From a virus, in the IMG/VR virus record IMGVR_UViG_3300038441_000992, positions 1 to 46,794 of that record: DNA of 46,794 nt; one strand, given 5' to 3'. Below, piece after piece: positions 25,621 to 33,351 of this stretch. The position numbers were made by a program, and so were the translations under genes. Within the stretch, counting starts at the first letter, position 1; each line of letters starts with the position of its first letter. The notes beneath the pieces are model-generated. The model searched no databases. It had not been told where the DNA came from and saw only the letters and a program-made list of their open reading frames with translations.

Positions 25621-28047
25621 TCAAATAGTCCCGACGGGCGTTCCGTAGTTTGCATCGCAGTCTCCCCATGATGGTCCGTAGGCTCCTTCGTAGGGGATGG
25701 TGATGGACTGTCCGGCAATGATGAGCGGATTATCCATGTACGACCGCAACTTTTGCACAGCCCACTCAGTCTCCGTGATGGGAAACTGTCCGTTAAGCGC
25801 GTCATGGACTTGGTGAAGAGGCTCAATGATGAGTCGTCCATCTGACCTACGATTTTCTGGATCGTTCCACAATTTTTGCATTCCGAGGTTAGTAGCGTAA
25901 GTAGTATTTGACTGTGGCTCATGTGCGTATGCAGCTTGAATGGTTTTGATATCATTAGGCTTGCCGAAGAATCTACGGAATGCGCCCGAGGCACTGTGCA
26001 ATCCTCCCTTCGACATCAACTGTTGTTTGATCCAACTTTGCCATGCGGCTACACCCGGATACCTCAAGGAGTAAAGTCGCTGGAGGCGTTTACAATCCGC
26101 CTCAGGAACGATGATAGTCTGGCCCAAGTATTTATAACCATCTTGGAGAATCTGCCCAGACATGGTGCGTGCACCAAGGCCGTAGTTAGTTCCGTGTTGA
26201 ACTCTCTTACACGCAAAGTAAAGCCATTCCGTGTCACCATTTCCAATCTCGCGACCCTTGGATTTAATATCCTCTCGTGACCACGTGTTGACCATTTCAC
26301 CATCCTTCGACATAAGGGCGATGATCTTCGCTGGCTTAAGTCCGAAGAGATAATCATCGAGCATTGTTCGATCCCCAAGTCGAGCGCAATGAGCTGCCAC
26401 TGTCCAGCCATCCGCACCTGCAAGGTCGATCTGGAAGTAGTGGTGTCCCTCATCAGCACGATAGAGGCCACGTAGTTTCTTGGTAATGACTTGAATGTTG
26501 GTTCCAGTCCCATGTGAAGCGGTATAGCATGAAACTCGTCCCGTATCCGTACCAACAACATTATACCCACAGCGAACTCTTCCGTCAGGATCGTGGGAAA
26601 TCGAAGAGTATACCCGGACTTTGTCGACCTTCCGGTATGAAAGGATGTCAACGAGGATACGATCTTGATGGGACTTTTGGAGGTTGAGAATTGCAGAGAC
26701 ATTGGTGGTAAGTCCGCCTTTCTTGGACTGGGTATCCTTGGCATATTGTTTTGGGAACTTAAGTTCGTCGTAGAACAGCTTGCATAGTTGTTTGGGTGAA
26801 TTGATGTTGACAGGATGACCGGCAATAGCGTTGATACGATCATTGATCATCTTCAACTGGGTGTGGCATTTACCGGCGATGAGTTTGGCACCATCAGAAT
26901 CATATTTGGTGCCACGCAGTTGCATGTACATCATGACCTTGAGCAGGTCCATGTTCATGCGGAAGTGGGAAAGTGAGGATGGGTTGGCGTTGAGAACTTG
27001 GCGATGCTTCTCAGCAATTTCGTAGGTAACTACGGAGTCACGACAGCAATAGCGTAGGTGAGTCTGCCAATCATCCTTGGTGCGATCGTCCTTGTAGTAT
27101 GGATGACCAGTCCAGATGGAAGTTTGAGTTGCTAGGTTCTTTGGTAGCTCAGGGTAGATTTCCCATCCAGAAAGCATGGTGTCCCATTCGACATTGGCGA
27201 TGAACGCACCGTAGATCCATGATAATGCGTGATTGTCGAAGAGAGAGTTCTGGAGGATTTTTTCTACGTTAGGATCACGGAGAGTGAGATTCAATTCCTG
27301 CATCAGTTGAACTTCGTTTTCCAGTGGAGTTCCTTTGATCTCCATGGAGAAAGCGTAGTCTTTTGATGTAGCGAAGGAGAGACAGGTTATGAAGTTCTTG
27401 GAGATGTCACCTTCGATGTCAAGCGATACGCGCATGCCAGCACGTCGAATCTCACGCAGTCGTTCGATTTGTTCGGACAGAGTGAGGTGAATATCGAGTG
27501 TAGGGTTGGGGAGATTGAGTTCAGGAAACTCACCTTCCTTGCGAGCTTTAGCGAGGTCAAGTCGAATGAGCGGGAGGTAGGAATGTTGTCGAAGTGCGGC
27601 AGCTGGATGGATGGTAGCGATACACTTACGTCCATAAAGAGGTGAGTCGAGTTGCTCACATCTGAATATTGTTCCACGATAAGTGGTAACTTTGTGTCCC
27701 GAAACTCCTGCGAGAGCCAGTGCATGGTCTCCGCAGAGGACAACGATATTAGGGTTGAACTCGTTGATATCGGCGGAAAGGTGTGCAAGAGACTCAGTGC
27801 GTTCAGAGCCTTGAGGCGGGAATGCATTGAAGTTGTTGTTAGGTGGACGGTATTGACATACGTTGGCTAGGAGAGTGGCATCAGGATGAATGTCCGAATT
27901 GGACATGAGATTCCTGAGAACATGACCAGAGGGACCAATGAATGGTTCGAGGTATTGTTCTTCATCACCTCCGGGCGCTTCACCGATGACTGCGATACGA
28001 TAGTTCGCAGAGGTGAGAGTGGGTTTACGATTGGGAACGCGTGGCAT
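25621..28047 (-). CDS. fused uracil-DNA glycosylase-like, 3'-5' exonuclease and family A DNA polymerase
   Basis: ATG 28047 (808 aa) is chosen because it follows the upstream stop by 7 nt with a CTACCATG context; an upstream start would overlap that gene. Residues about 10-185 resemble family 4 UDG: GEAPGGDEE, PFIGPSG, CQYRPPNN and IHPAAALR, without the usual iron-sulphur Cys pattern. A DEDD exonuclease follows (VSLDIEGD, SLFDNHAL, YCCRDSVVTYE). The polymerase has an unusual motif A (DLAGADGWTVA), motif B around KRVQHGTNYG, and motif C QVHDAL. It is the replicative polymerase. The UDG-like domain may sense or remove uracil, or be structural. Confidence 0.9.
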   Translation of the reverse strand: MPRVPNRKPTLTSANYRIAVIGEAPGGDEEQYLEPFIGPSGHVLRNLMSNSDIHPDATLLANVCQYRPPNNNFNAFPPQGSERTESLAHLSADINEFNPNIVVLCGDHALALAGVSGHKVTTYRGTIFRCEQLDSPLYGRKCIATIHPAAALRQHSYLPLIRLDLAKARKEGEFPELNLPNPTLDIHLTLSEQIERLREIRRAGMRVSLDIEGDISKNFITCLSFATSKDYAFSMEIKGTPLENEVQLMQELNLTLRDPNVEKILQNSLFDNHALSWIYGAFIANVEWDTMLSGWEIYPELPKNLATQTSIWTGHPYYKDDRTKDDWQTHLRYCCRDSVVTYEIAEKHRQVLNANPSSLSHFRMNMDLLKVMMYMQLRGTKYDSDGAKLIAGKCHTQLKMINDRINAIAGHPVNINSPKQLCKLFYDELKFPKQYAKDTQSKKGGLTTNVSAILNLQKSHQDRILVDILSYRKVDKVRVYSSISHDPDGRVRCGYNVVGTDTGRVSCYTASHGTGTNIQVITKKLRGLYRADEGHHYFQIDLAGADGWTVAAHCARLGDRTMLDDYLFGLKPAKIIALMSKDGEMVNTWSREDIKSKGREIGNGDTEWLYFACKRVQHGTNYGLGARTMSGQILQDGYKYLGQTIIVPEADCKRLQRLYSLRYPGVAAWQSWIKQQLMSKGGLHSASGAFRRFFGKPNDIKTIQAAYAHEPQSNTTYATNLGMQKLWNDPENRRSDGRLIIEPLHQVHDALNGQFPITETEWAVQKLRSYMDNPLIIAGQSITIPYEGAYGPSWGDCDANYGTPVGTI

Positions 28048-28054
28048 GGTAGTG

Positions 28055-28264
28055 TTAGATCCAACCAAGTTTTTTCATTAACCATTCAGGGATGTTAGCT
28101 GTGCCCTTCTTGGTTTTGATGTTGAATGGTGAGAGGTTGACCTTAGACTTCGGCAACCATTCCGGTCCACCTAGCTCAGCATCGTCGGGTTGGAGTAGGA
28201 ATGCAAGTCCAGTTTCTCCTATGAGCGTAACAGGGATTTTGTAGATTTCGTCGGAGTCGGACAT
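28055..28264 (-). CDS. hypothetical protein, 69 aa
   Basis: The frame is open farther upstream, but ATG 28264 lies one nucleotide after the stop of the exonuclease gene and gives a sensible acidic-to-basic protein (MSDSDEIYKIPVTLIGETG ... WLMKKLGWI). It sits between exonuclease and polymerase, suggesting a replication accessory role. No family is recognised. Confidence 0.65.
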   Translation of the reverse strand: MSDSDEIYKIPVTLIGETGLAFLLQPDDAELGGPEWLPKSKVNLSPFNIKTKKGTANIPEWLMKKLGWI

Positions 28265-28265
28265 G

Positions 28266-28826
28266 TTATTGAATGTTGAGATGTTCGTCAAGCTCGATGG
28301 TCTTCTTGATGTCGTAAAGTGCATCATGAGCTTCTGCTTCATCCCAGCTGATTCCCATGTACTTGCAGACTGTGTGGAGTTTGAAGTCCATGAGATTGTG
28401 ACGAACAGCTCCAAGGCTACGTCCAGCTGCAATCATGACACAGTTAACTGGTGTCCAGAACCAACTGCCGAAGTAGTTATCTCCACGACGTTTCCAGAGG
28501 TCGCGAAGACGTTCCTCGTCGAACTTGGCATTGTATGCACGGAAGTGGAACTTGTCGGATTTGTCAAACTTGTTCACGTAGGTTCCGAGGAAGGCTTGGA
28601 ACTCCTTGAAGAAGATATGTTCAGGCGTGTAGGTTTCAAGGTCAGCACGAGTGATGCCGGATACAGCTAGTGCTTCATCGGAGATTGTGCAAGTGGCGTC
28701 GGGTTTGATATGCCACACTTTACGTGCAACTTCAATACCGTCGATATGCAGAATCGCTGCAAGTTGATGGATGCCGGATTGCCAAGTTACGCCAGTGGTT
28801 TCGGTGTCGATGCTAAGAATTTTCAT
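28266..28826 (-). CDS. DEDDh 3'-5' exonuclease, DnaQ-like
   Basis: With ATG 28826 the protein is 186 aa and starts MKILSIDTETTGV, giving exonuclease motif I (Asp6, Glu8) at the usual position. AYNAKFDEERL supplies the second acidic site and AHDALYDIKKT the His and final Asp of the DEDDh class. It would degrade DNA or RNA 3' ends, for proofreading or host DNA breakdown, separately from the exonuclease inside the polymerase. The start lies within the end of the upstream gene (14-nt overlap). Confidence 0.85.
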   Translation of the reverse strand: MKILSIDTETTGVTWQSGIHQLAAILHIDGIEVARKVWHIKPDATCTISDEALAVSGITRADLETYTPEHIFFKEFQAFLGTYVNKFDKSDKFHFRAYNAKFDEERLRDLWKRRGDNYFGSWFWTPVNCVMIAAGRSLGAVRHNLMDFKLHTVCKYMGISWDEAEAHDALYDIKKTIELDEHLNIQ

Positions 28827-29025
28827 AATCAAATGGATGGACTTCGTTAATGCGTTCAATCACGCGGGATCTTACATGAGGAGGAAGTGGATCCAGAGAG
28901 GTATAATCTCCCAGCGTTGCATTGTGGCAACTCTTCCAGATCGCACGGGTAACATGACCGGCGGTGATGATTATGATAAAATAGTCATCCCCGTCAGCGA
29001 TGTTGAGTTGTTGGGAGCGAGACAT
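28813..29025 (-). CDS. hypothetical protein, 70 aa
   Basis: It starts 2 nt after the ParB-methyltransferase stop (context CTAAACATG) and overlaps the exonuclease start by 14 nt. The sequence includes a beta-like DDYFIIIITAGHVTRAIW and an acidic end. No family is recognised, but packing on both sides supports it. Confidence 0.65.
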   Translation of the reverse strand: MSRSQQLNIADGDDYFIIIITAGHVTRAIWKSCHNATLGDYTSLDPLPPHVRSRVIERINEVHPFDYENS

Positions 29026-29027
29026 GT

Positions 29028-30548
29028 TTAGCTGATCTTTACATCCTTCCCTGCCATTTCTTTGATAAGATCCGACAGGATGTTAATACCTTTGTTATAA
29101 TGGTTCTGGTCGATCTCTACTGCACGAGGAACTCGTCCCAAGTTAATGGCTGCTCTCGGGCACGACATCTGACCCGCGTAGAAATCCCCGATCGTGTCTC
29201 CCACTCGACTAACAGCAGTGATGAGATGCGACCAAACTTCGTAGGGTTTGGAGAAAGGATTACTGTACATCTTTCGATCAATCGACCCGTCTGCGGCGAT
29301 TCCAGATAACGAACCCTTCGTCTCCAGAGTGGCGGTTCCTTTGCGTGCCACAATAGCGAATTCGGTGTTGTTAGTAAAGTTGGTGCCAGGTGAATTGTTC
29401 TTGCATTGGTGAGTCTTGAGCCAAGTAAACGGATGGTTTTGGAGTTTGAATCCATTTTGCTTGGCGAGTTGGCGATGCAGTTCCCAATGTTCCAAATCAA
29501 TCCAGACAATGCAGTAGGAACGCGGTTTGAGTATGCGCGCGAATTGCGCCCACATTCCAGGGAACATGGTAAGGTTCTCGGATTTCACATGGGTGTTCGC
29601 GACCTCAGACATGTTGACAAGATGATCATTGTCAATGTCAATCCCATAAGGAGGATCGGTGATAATGTGATCGATGGATTCTGCATCGATCGTGGCCATG
29701 ACTTCCATGCTGTCACCGCGTGAGCACCAGCTTGAAAGTGGGAAGTCGGTGAGACCATTGAAGAACAAGGAATTGCCGGTAGGCGTTGCAAGGGAAACCG
29801 CACCGTCGGGTGTTGTTGAAACGCTGGACCCAGAACCGAAAACCGCATCCATGTCGTCATCGTTTGTGACGATGGAAATGCCGGATTGTTTGGGAGCAGG
29901 GGTAGAGATGTTAATTGGACGGCTTGTAGCTCCGGCGGTGTTTTGAAGTTGATGACGTGCCAGAATCTCGTCACCTTCCTGTTCTTTACGTCTAAGAAGG
30001 ACGTTATATGCAGAGGTGATGGATTCGCACGCATAGATTTCTTTGTCGTCGTTGATGAGTGCTTCGGCTACGAGGAGAGCGTGAGCTACGTGGGCAGCGG
30101 ATTTTTTGAACAGCTTGCCGGTTTCTTTTGCACCCCAGGTTTCGGAACGTGCGCGGGATTCGGCTTTGTAGATGTTGTGGGATTTGTAGATGAGTTTGCA
30201 GACTTCCTGCCATGTGAAGTCCTCGCGTTCCATGTTCTCCGCGATTTCGAGTTCGATGCGATGGCCTTCGAAGTCGACGTCCTTGCGGATGATGCAGGGG
30301 ATCTTGGCGGCACCGAGAGATTGCATGGCAAGCATGCGGCGTTCGCCTCCGATGAGACGGTGGGTGTAGGTGCCGACTGGTGGGTCGAGGAGTTGGAGGA
30401 CGGGAGGGTTGAGTAGGCCGAGGGTTTTGATGGACTCGGCAAGTTCAGGAATGCCGGGGTAGTTGTCACGTCCACGGTTGCCACGGTCAATGGAGTCGAA
30501 GTCGATGTAGTTGCAACCGGCGGGGTGTTTGAAGGGTAGGCGTGCCAT
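29028..30548 (-). CDS. ParB-domain and DNA methyltransferase fusion
   Basis: The 506-residue protein joins a ParB/sulfiredoxin-like N-terminal domain (about 1-170; GGERR at 67-71 and AENMEREDFTWQEV) through a Ser/Thr/Pro-rich linker to a DNA methyltransferase. The latter has motif IV DPPYG beginning at Asp298 and, near the C-terminus, an AdoMet-like block IGDFYAGQMSCPRAAI. The order DPPY before the AdoMet motif fits a beta/N4-type amino-methyltransferase. ParB domains bind DNA and can hydrolyse CTP, so the fusion may target methylation. There is no partner restriction enzyme, so anti-restriction protection is the likely role. Confidence 0.85.
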   Translation of the reverse strand: MARLPFKHPAGCNYIDFDSIDRGNRGRDNYPGIPELAESIKTLGLLNPPVLQLLDPPVGTYTHRLIGGERRMLAMQSLGAAKIPCIIRKDVDFEGHRIELEIAENMEREDFTWQEVCKLIYKSHNIYKAESRARSETWGAKETGKLFKKSAAHVAHALLVAEALINDDKEIYACESITSAYNVLLRRKEQEGDEILARHQLQNTAGATSRPINISTPAPKQSGISIVTNDDDMDAVFGSGSSVSTTPDGAVSLATPTGNSLFFNGLTDFPLSSWCSRGDSMEVMATIDAESIDHIITDPPYGIDIDNDHLVNMSEVANTHVKSENLTMFPGMWAQFARILKPRSYCIVWIDLEHWELHRQLAKQNGFKLQNHPFTWLKTHQCKNNSPGTNFTNNTEFAIVARKGTATLETKGSLSGIAADGSIDRKMYSNPFSKPYEVWSHLITAVSRVGDTIGDFYAGQMSCPRAAINLGRVPRAVEIDQNHYNKGINILSDLIKEMAGKDVKIS

Positions 30549-30551
30549 GTG

Positions 30552-30764
30552 TTAGGTAGGTTGGAATGAAAGGGATTTGTGTTTGAGTGAAAGGAGCTTG
30601 TGATGTATCTGCAAGCACTGACGTTGAGTCAGGCGACCTAGTTGCTGATGGCAGTAGTTGTAAATGTATGGTGTAAAGGTTTTGTAGATATAGCCAATAC
30701 ACTGTTTGCCTGACCATACGCGCCACCGTCCAATGCGTTCGGAGAATTCGAAGCGGAGTATCAT
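30552..30764 (-). CDS. hypothetical aromatic-rich protein, 70 aa
   Basis: This protein is rich in Arg, Tyr and Trp (IGRWRVWSGKQCIGYIYKTF). It starts by ATGA overlap with the 33-aa membrane peptide and ends 3 nt before the ParB-methyltransferase start, so all three appear co-translated. No family is recognised. Confidence 0.6.
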   Translation of the reverse strand: MILRFEFSERIGRWRVWSGKQCIGYIYKTFTPYIYNYCHQQLGRLTQRQCLQIHHKLLSLKHKSLSFQPT

Positions 30765-30862
30765 GGTGAGAAATGAAAGGCGATGTAGGCAAGGGCGAAG
30801 AGGCAGATGCCGATGCCGAGAAGGAGTAGGAGATCACAGAGGAGTTGGTAGAACTTTCTCAT
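30761..30862 (-). CDS. 33-aa single-pass membrane microprotein
   Basis: The peptide starts MRKFYQLLCD and continues with an uninterrupted hydrophobic run rich in Leu, Ile and Ala, ending HFSP. This gives one TM helix with a positively charged N-terminus. Its stop overlaps the next start as ATGA. It begins about 20 nt after the terminator at 30882-30917, so it is the first gene after a transcription break. Two similar membrane microproteins lie at 43646 and 44000. Too short for default gene callers. Confidence 0.6.
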   Translation of the reverse strand: MRKFYQLLCDLLLLLGIGICLFALAYIAFHFSP

Positions 30863-30881
30863 GTGAGACTGGCGGGAGAAA

Positions 30882-30917
30882 AGACAAAAAGCCAGGGGAG
30901 TGGTTAAACTCCCCCAG
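30882..30917 (-). terminator. intrinsic terminator after the 155-aa gene
   Basis: On the minus strand GCTGGGGGAG pairs with CTCCCCTGGC (two G-U pairs) around an 8-nt loop and is followed by TTTTTGTCTTTT. It lies 14 nt beyond the stop of the 30932-31399 gene. It separates the recombination/SSB genes from the membrane microprotein and ParB-methyltransferase group. Confidence 0.85.
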
Positions 30918-30931
30918 CTTAGGGTCAGAGA

Positions 30932-31399
30932 TTAGGCAGGTTTGATTGCCTTGATCTCGTTGGACTTGCCGGTGTCGTCGTCCTTGACGGTGAGGACGAG
31001 TTTCAGTCGGCGACCATGGAATTCGTTCAACGGCGGAACGGAAGTTGGACGATTGTGTGCGTTCTTCTGTGACGCGTCGATTCCGAATGCGTGACAGGTG
31101 AAGATCACGAGGTCACGACGGAAGTCAGGTGCGTTCTCCTTGTCGGATTGTTGAAGCGGCATGTACTTCCGGAGTTGGTATCCGGGTTTGATGGGCTTGC
31201 CGTCGAGATCCTCGCCGTCGGAGACCAGCTTGAGAACCGCCATGAGGTTCTTTTTGGATGGATCGTCCTTCTTGTCAACGACCGACATTTCGTCGATTTC
31301 GAAAATGTACTCACCAGCGAGGAGCACTGGGCGAGACGTATCGACTTCTTGCAGGTTGATGTTGAGGCCAAGGGGATCAAGTCCGGTATCGTTTGACAT
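30932..31399 (-). CDS. putative ssDNA-binding/DUF669-like protein
   Basis: The 155-residue protein has a compact middle beginning LLAGEYIFEIDEMSVV, then NLMAVLKLVSDGEDLDGKPI and LRKYMPLQQ. This pattern resembles DUF669-type phage proteins, thought to bind single-stranded DNA and found beside Sak-type recombinases. The C-terminal part is basic. The leader is very A-rich (ACAAAAACGATACCATG), with a small 6-bp hairpin (GTGGGT/ACCCAC) near 31434-31450. A strong terminator follows, so it ends its transcription unit. It may serve as the phage SSB alongside the 159-aa protein at 42562. Confidence 0.5.
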   Translation of the reverse strand: MSNDTGLDPLGLNINLQEVDTSRPVLLAGEYIFEIDEMSVVDKKDDPSKKNLMAVLKLVSDGEDLDGKPIKPGYQLRKYMPLQQSDKENAPDFRRDLVIFTCHAFGIDASQKNAHNRPTSVPPLNEFHGRRLKLVLTVKDDDTGKSNEIKAIKPA

Positions 31400-31470
31400 G
31401 GTATCGTTTTTGTTTTTTGTTGTAGAGTGTGGGTAATCGACCCACGGCGATCTTTGGCGTTAGCCGAGAG

Positions 31471-31920
31471 TCAGAAAGGTGCGTCTTGTGCTCCGTGGAA
31501 TAGTTGTGCACGGGTTGCAGTGTAGCAACCTTCGAGTTCTTGTCTGAGCTGTGCTGATGGTTCCTTCAGCTGCTCTTCGATGATTTGAATCTCGAGTCGG
31601 ATGGTGTCGAGTTTCAGTTCGTGCTGGATTCGTTGGGAGTGGATGGCGGTGAGACGCTGACGAAGTTGGAGGACTTTGTCACGCGAGGTGAGGAGAGGGT
31701 GGGTGTTGTGCACATCGGATGCTCCTCGTGCGTAACCACGATCAAAGTCACACAGTCGTTGTCCGGCCTCTTCGACTTCCTGCTTGGAGGGTCCGAATGG
31801 GTCACTCTGTTGTGGCTCGTTCGATGGTGTCTCGGTAGGTGGATTTGACTGACGGGTGCGACGGATGTTCTTCGTGGTCTTCCGTGCAAGTTTCTTCGCT
31901 GGTGTTTTCTTCGTTGCCAT
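31471..31920 (-). CDS. histone-tail-like basic protein with coiled coil, 149 aa
   Basis: The N-terminus is a Lys/Arg/Ala/Thr-rich tail (MATKKTPAKKLARKTTKNIR) resembling bacterial histone H1-like tails. After a Pro/Gln-rich linker comes a long helix with coiled-coil spacing (about 80-135, including LDTIRLEIQIIEEQLKEPS). It may coat or organise phage DNA, or bind RNA. The start has the A/C-rich leader common in this genome (AAACAACGACAATG) even though it lies 119 nt inside the upstream gene, read in another frame. Confidence 0.65.
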   Translation of the reverse strand: MATKKTPAKKLARKTTKNIRRTRQSNPPTETPSNEPQQSDPFGPSKQEVEEAGQRLCDFDRGYARGASDVHNTHPLLTSRDKVLQLRQRLTAIHSQRIQHELKLDTIRLEIQIIEEQLKEPSAQLRQELEGCYTATRAQLFHGAQDAPF

Positions 31921-32215
31921 TGTCGTTGTTTATTTGTTGGATGGAGATACTGTAGGAGTAGGTGAAAGTTGGATTGCGGTCGAGATTGTCTTTGAATAGG
32001 TGGATTAGATGCTTGGAGAGTTCAATCTCAGCTATCCAATATTTCTCGCCGGAGAGTTTGACGTCGAGGAGTTCAACGATACCATCAGATGAGACTTCGA
32101 TGGAGTATGCAGTTCGGAATAGTTCATCGAAGAGTGCCGGGGATAGGGGCGGTGGTGGTGATAGGGGTTTGCTCGTTGTTCCAAGGCTTGACGGTGTTGA
32201 CTGGGATTCCTGCAT
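31802..32215 (-). CDS. hypothetical overlapping-frame protein, 137 aa
   Basis: The central part (DGIVELLDVKLSGEKYW and SKHLIHLFKDNLDR) reads like a folded protein, and the C-terminus is acidic (NEENTSEETCTEDHEE). The only ATG places its start 92 nt inside the upstream 59-aa gene, and its end lies 119 nt inside the downstream histone-like gene, so both ends overlap neighbours out of frame. There is no good start after the upstream stop, so either the overlap is real or the protein is made by a +1 shift from the 59-aa frame. The function is unknown. Confidence 0.5.
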   Translation of the reverse strand: MQESQSTPSSLGTTSKPLSPPPPLSPALFDELFRTAYSIEVSSDGIVELLDVKLSGEKYWIAEIELSKHLIHLFKDNLDRNPTFTYSYSISIQQINNDNGNEENTSEETCTEDHEEHPSHPSVKSTYRDTIERATTE

Positions 32216-32303
32216 CGGTAAGGATTGATTGGACTTCGATGGCGAGTTCGGGTAGGATACCTGGATCTTCGATCTCGATCTCGACTAGGAGTGTTCGTTT
32301 CAT
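32124..32303 (-). CDS. hypothetical acidic protein, 59 aa
   Basis: This small frame starts by ATGA overlap with the Sak4-like gene and encodes MKRTLLVEIEIEDPGILPE followed by a helix-like region and a Thr/Pro-rich end. The regular start and alternating hydrophobic beginning support a real product. It ends at TGA inside the 137-aa frame. The last third is Pro/Thr-rich and runs parallel to the start of that frame, raising the possibility of a shifted fusion. Confidence 0.6.
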   Translation of the reverse strand: MKRTLLVEIEIEDPGILPELAIEVQSILTDAGIPVNTVKPWNNEQTPITTTAPIPGTLR

Positions 32304-33040
32304 TTGACCAACTCAAGGATTTTCTTAATCGCGGTTGCTGCATCGAAGTCTCCTACGAATGCGTCACCGAGACCGGCCTTGAGTCCACGCATGTCATTGA
32401 TGGATGTTGGACCGGTGCGGACTCGGAGTTCGGTAGTGGTGTTGGGAGGAACTCCGTTGACCTTGTAGTAGAATCCAAGGACATTGGAGAACATACCGGA
32501 GACGATGAAGGCGTTCTGTCCGGGGATGAGGAGGAAGGTCTTGAAAGACTTGTCAGCTTCATCCTGCTCCACGCGGTGGTGGCCGATCCAGATGATATGT
32601 TTCCCGCAAGCTTTCATGGTGATGATGATATGCTTGAGGAGATAGGCGAACGTTCCCCAGTCCTGAATCCGCATGAGACCGTCTTCTTTAATTCCAGCCT
32701 GACGCTTGACTTCTGAGATTAGAATGTCACAGAAGGCGGTGAGAGAATCAATGATGATCGTCTTGATCGACGGGTCTGCGGCTGCTGCATTGAGGCGTTC
32801 AACGGCCTTAGCGTAGCGACTGGCAGGTGGAATGAGTTCACCGTCATCGTCCAGAACAGCGATATCGTATTTGAAGTTGGTGATCTTGGTATGAGCGACG
32901 GCTGGAGTGAGGTTATTGTCACAGTCAAGGACATACGGATCAGGAAAGCGTAGGGCTAGTGAAGACTTACCAGTTCCGGGTGAACCGACGAAGAGGAAGT
33001 CTTTGGGTGCATCGGGGTTGATGTTGAATCCAGTTTTCAT
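32300..33040 (-). CDS. Sak4-like RecA-fold ATPase
   Basis: The 246-residue protein has Walker A GSPGTGKSS at 19-27, Walker B TIIIDSLTAF, and a later IIWIGHHRVEQDE resembling the sensor region of AAA_24/Sak4 phage recombination ATPases. These bind single-stranded DNA and promote strand annealing. Located near a PD-(D/E)XK nuclease and an SSB-like protein, it completes a phage recombination module. The start is 19 nt downstream of the structured element 33060-33137, with the SD-less leader CTTTTCCTAACAAATATG. Confidence 0.85.
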   Translation of the reverse strand: MKTGFNINPDAPKDFLFVGSPGTGKSSLALRFPDPYVLDCDNNLTPAVAHTKITNFKYDIAVLDDDGELIPPASRYAKAVERLNAAAADPSIKTIIIDSLTAFCDILISEVKRQAGIKEDGLMRIQDWGTFAYLLKHIIITMKACGKHIIWIGHHRVEQDEADKSFKTFLLIPGQNAFIVSGMFSNVLGFYYKVNGVPPNTTTELRVRTGPTSINDMRGLKAGLGDAFVGDFDAATAIKKILELVK

Positions 33041-33059
33041 ATTTGTTAGGAAAAGGTTA

Positions 33060-33137
33060 TGAATCAGCAGGAGTGCCTAACTTATTGTAGGGTATCAAAG
33101 GCCTCCCTGTCTTACGACTTATCCTCCTGCTGATTCA
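33060..33137 (-). promoter_or_regulatory. long-stem intergenic RNA element before sak4
   Basis: TGAATCAGCAGGAG (33060-33073) pairs perfectly with CTCCTGCTGATTCA (33124-33137), a 14-bp stem around a 50-nt loop, with the inner end 19 nt before the ATG at 33040. Its layout matches the elements at 4062, 36228 and 43058. It lies just beyond the tRNA, so transcript processing here is plausible. There is no T-tract on the minus strand. Confidence 0.75.
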
Positions 33138-33163
33138 AAATTTTTACACGTTTTCGCGGTGAG
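33136..33163. repeat. direct repeat copy B, remnant gene end
   Basis: This 28-nt copy matches 33352-33379 at 25 of 28 bases. Read on the minus strand it spells codons for His-Arg-Glu-Asn-Val-stop, exactly as the end of the 70-aa gene does in copy A. All three differences are third-position, synonymous changes. The repeats enclose 188 nt carrying the tRNA. Confidence 0.85.
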
Positions 33164-33170
33164 AAGAAAG

Positions 33171-33246
33171 TGGTACGCCCGGTTGGATTCGAACCAACGA
33201 CACTGGCTTATTTGGGCCATCACTCTACCACTGAGTTACGGGGCGC
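33171..33246 (-). tRNA. atypical tRNA with encoded CCA, isotype unclear
   Basis: The 76-nt RNA has a normal D arm (ACTC-AGTGGTA-GAGT), a normal T arm (GTTGG-TTCGAAT-CCAAC) and an encoded CCA. The acceptor stem pairs fully only if one extra C is bulged. The anticodon stem pairs as TGGC/GCCA only with an 8-nt loop, CCAAATAA, which has C instead of U at position 33. A 7-nt loop cannot be drawn with a paired stem. It could be a decayed tRNA, a quadruplet-decoding type, or a tRNA-like RNA. Adjacent sequence 33247-33351 holds small hairpins only. Confidence 0.65.
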
Positions 33247-33351
33247 AAGTGGTTCTCTATTTTTACTGTTGGAGAACTGACTTATCAAGAGCAACAGTTT
33301 GCTATGCAGTGGCGTCGTTCGCTTACCTGATTACGGAACTGTGTCCCATAG

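Noticed and set aside
32032-32343. Arg/Ser/His-rich 103-codon frame on the minus strand
   Set aside because: It is a third frame over two better-supported genes, the composition is typical of shadow frames, and its start lies within the Sak4-like gene.
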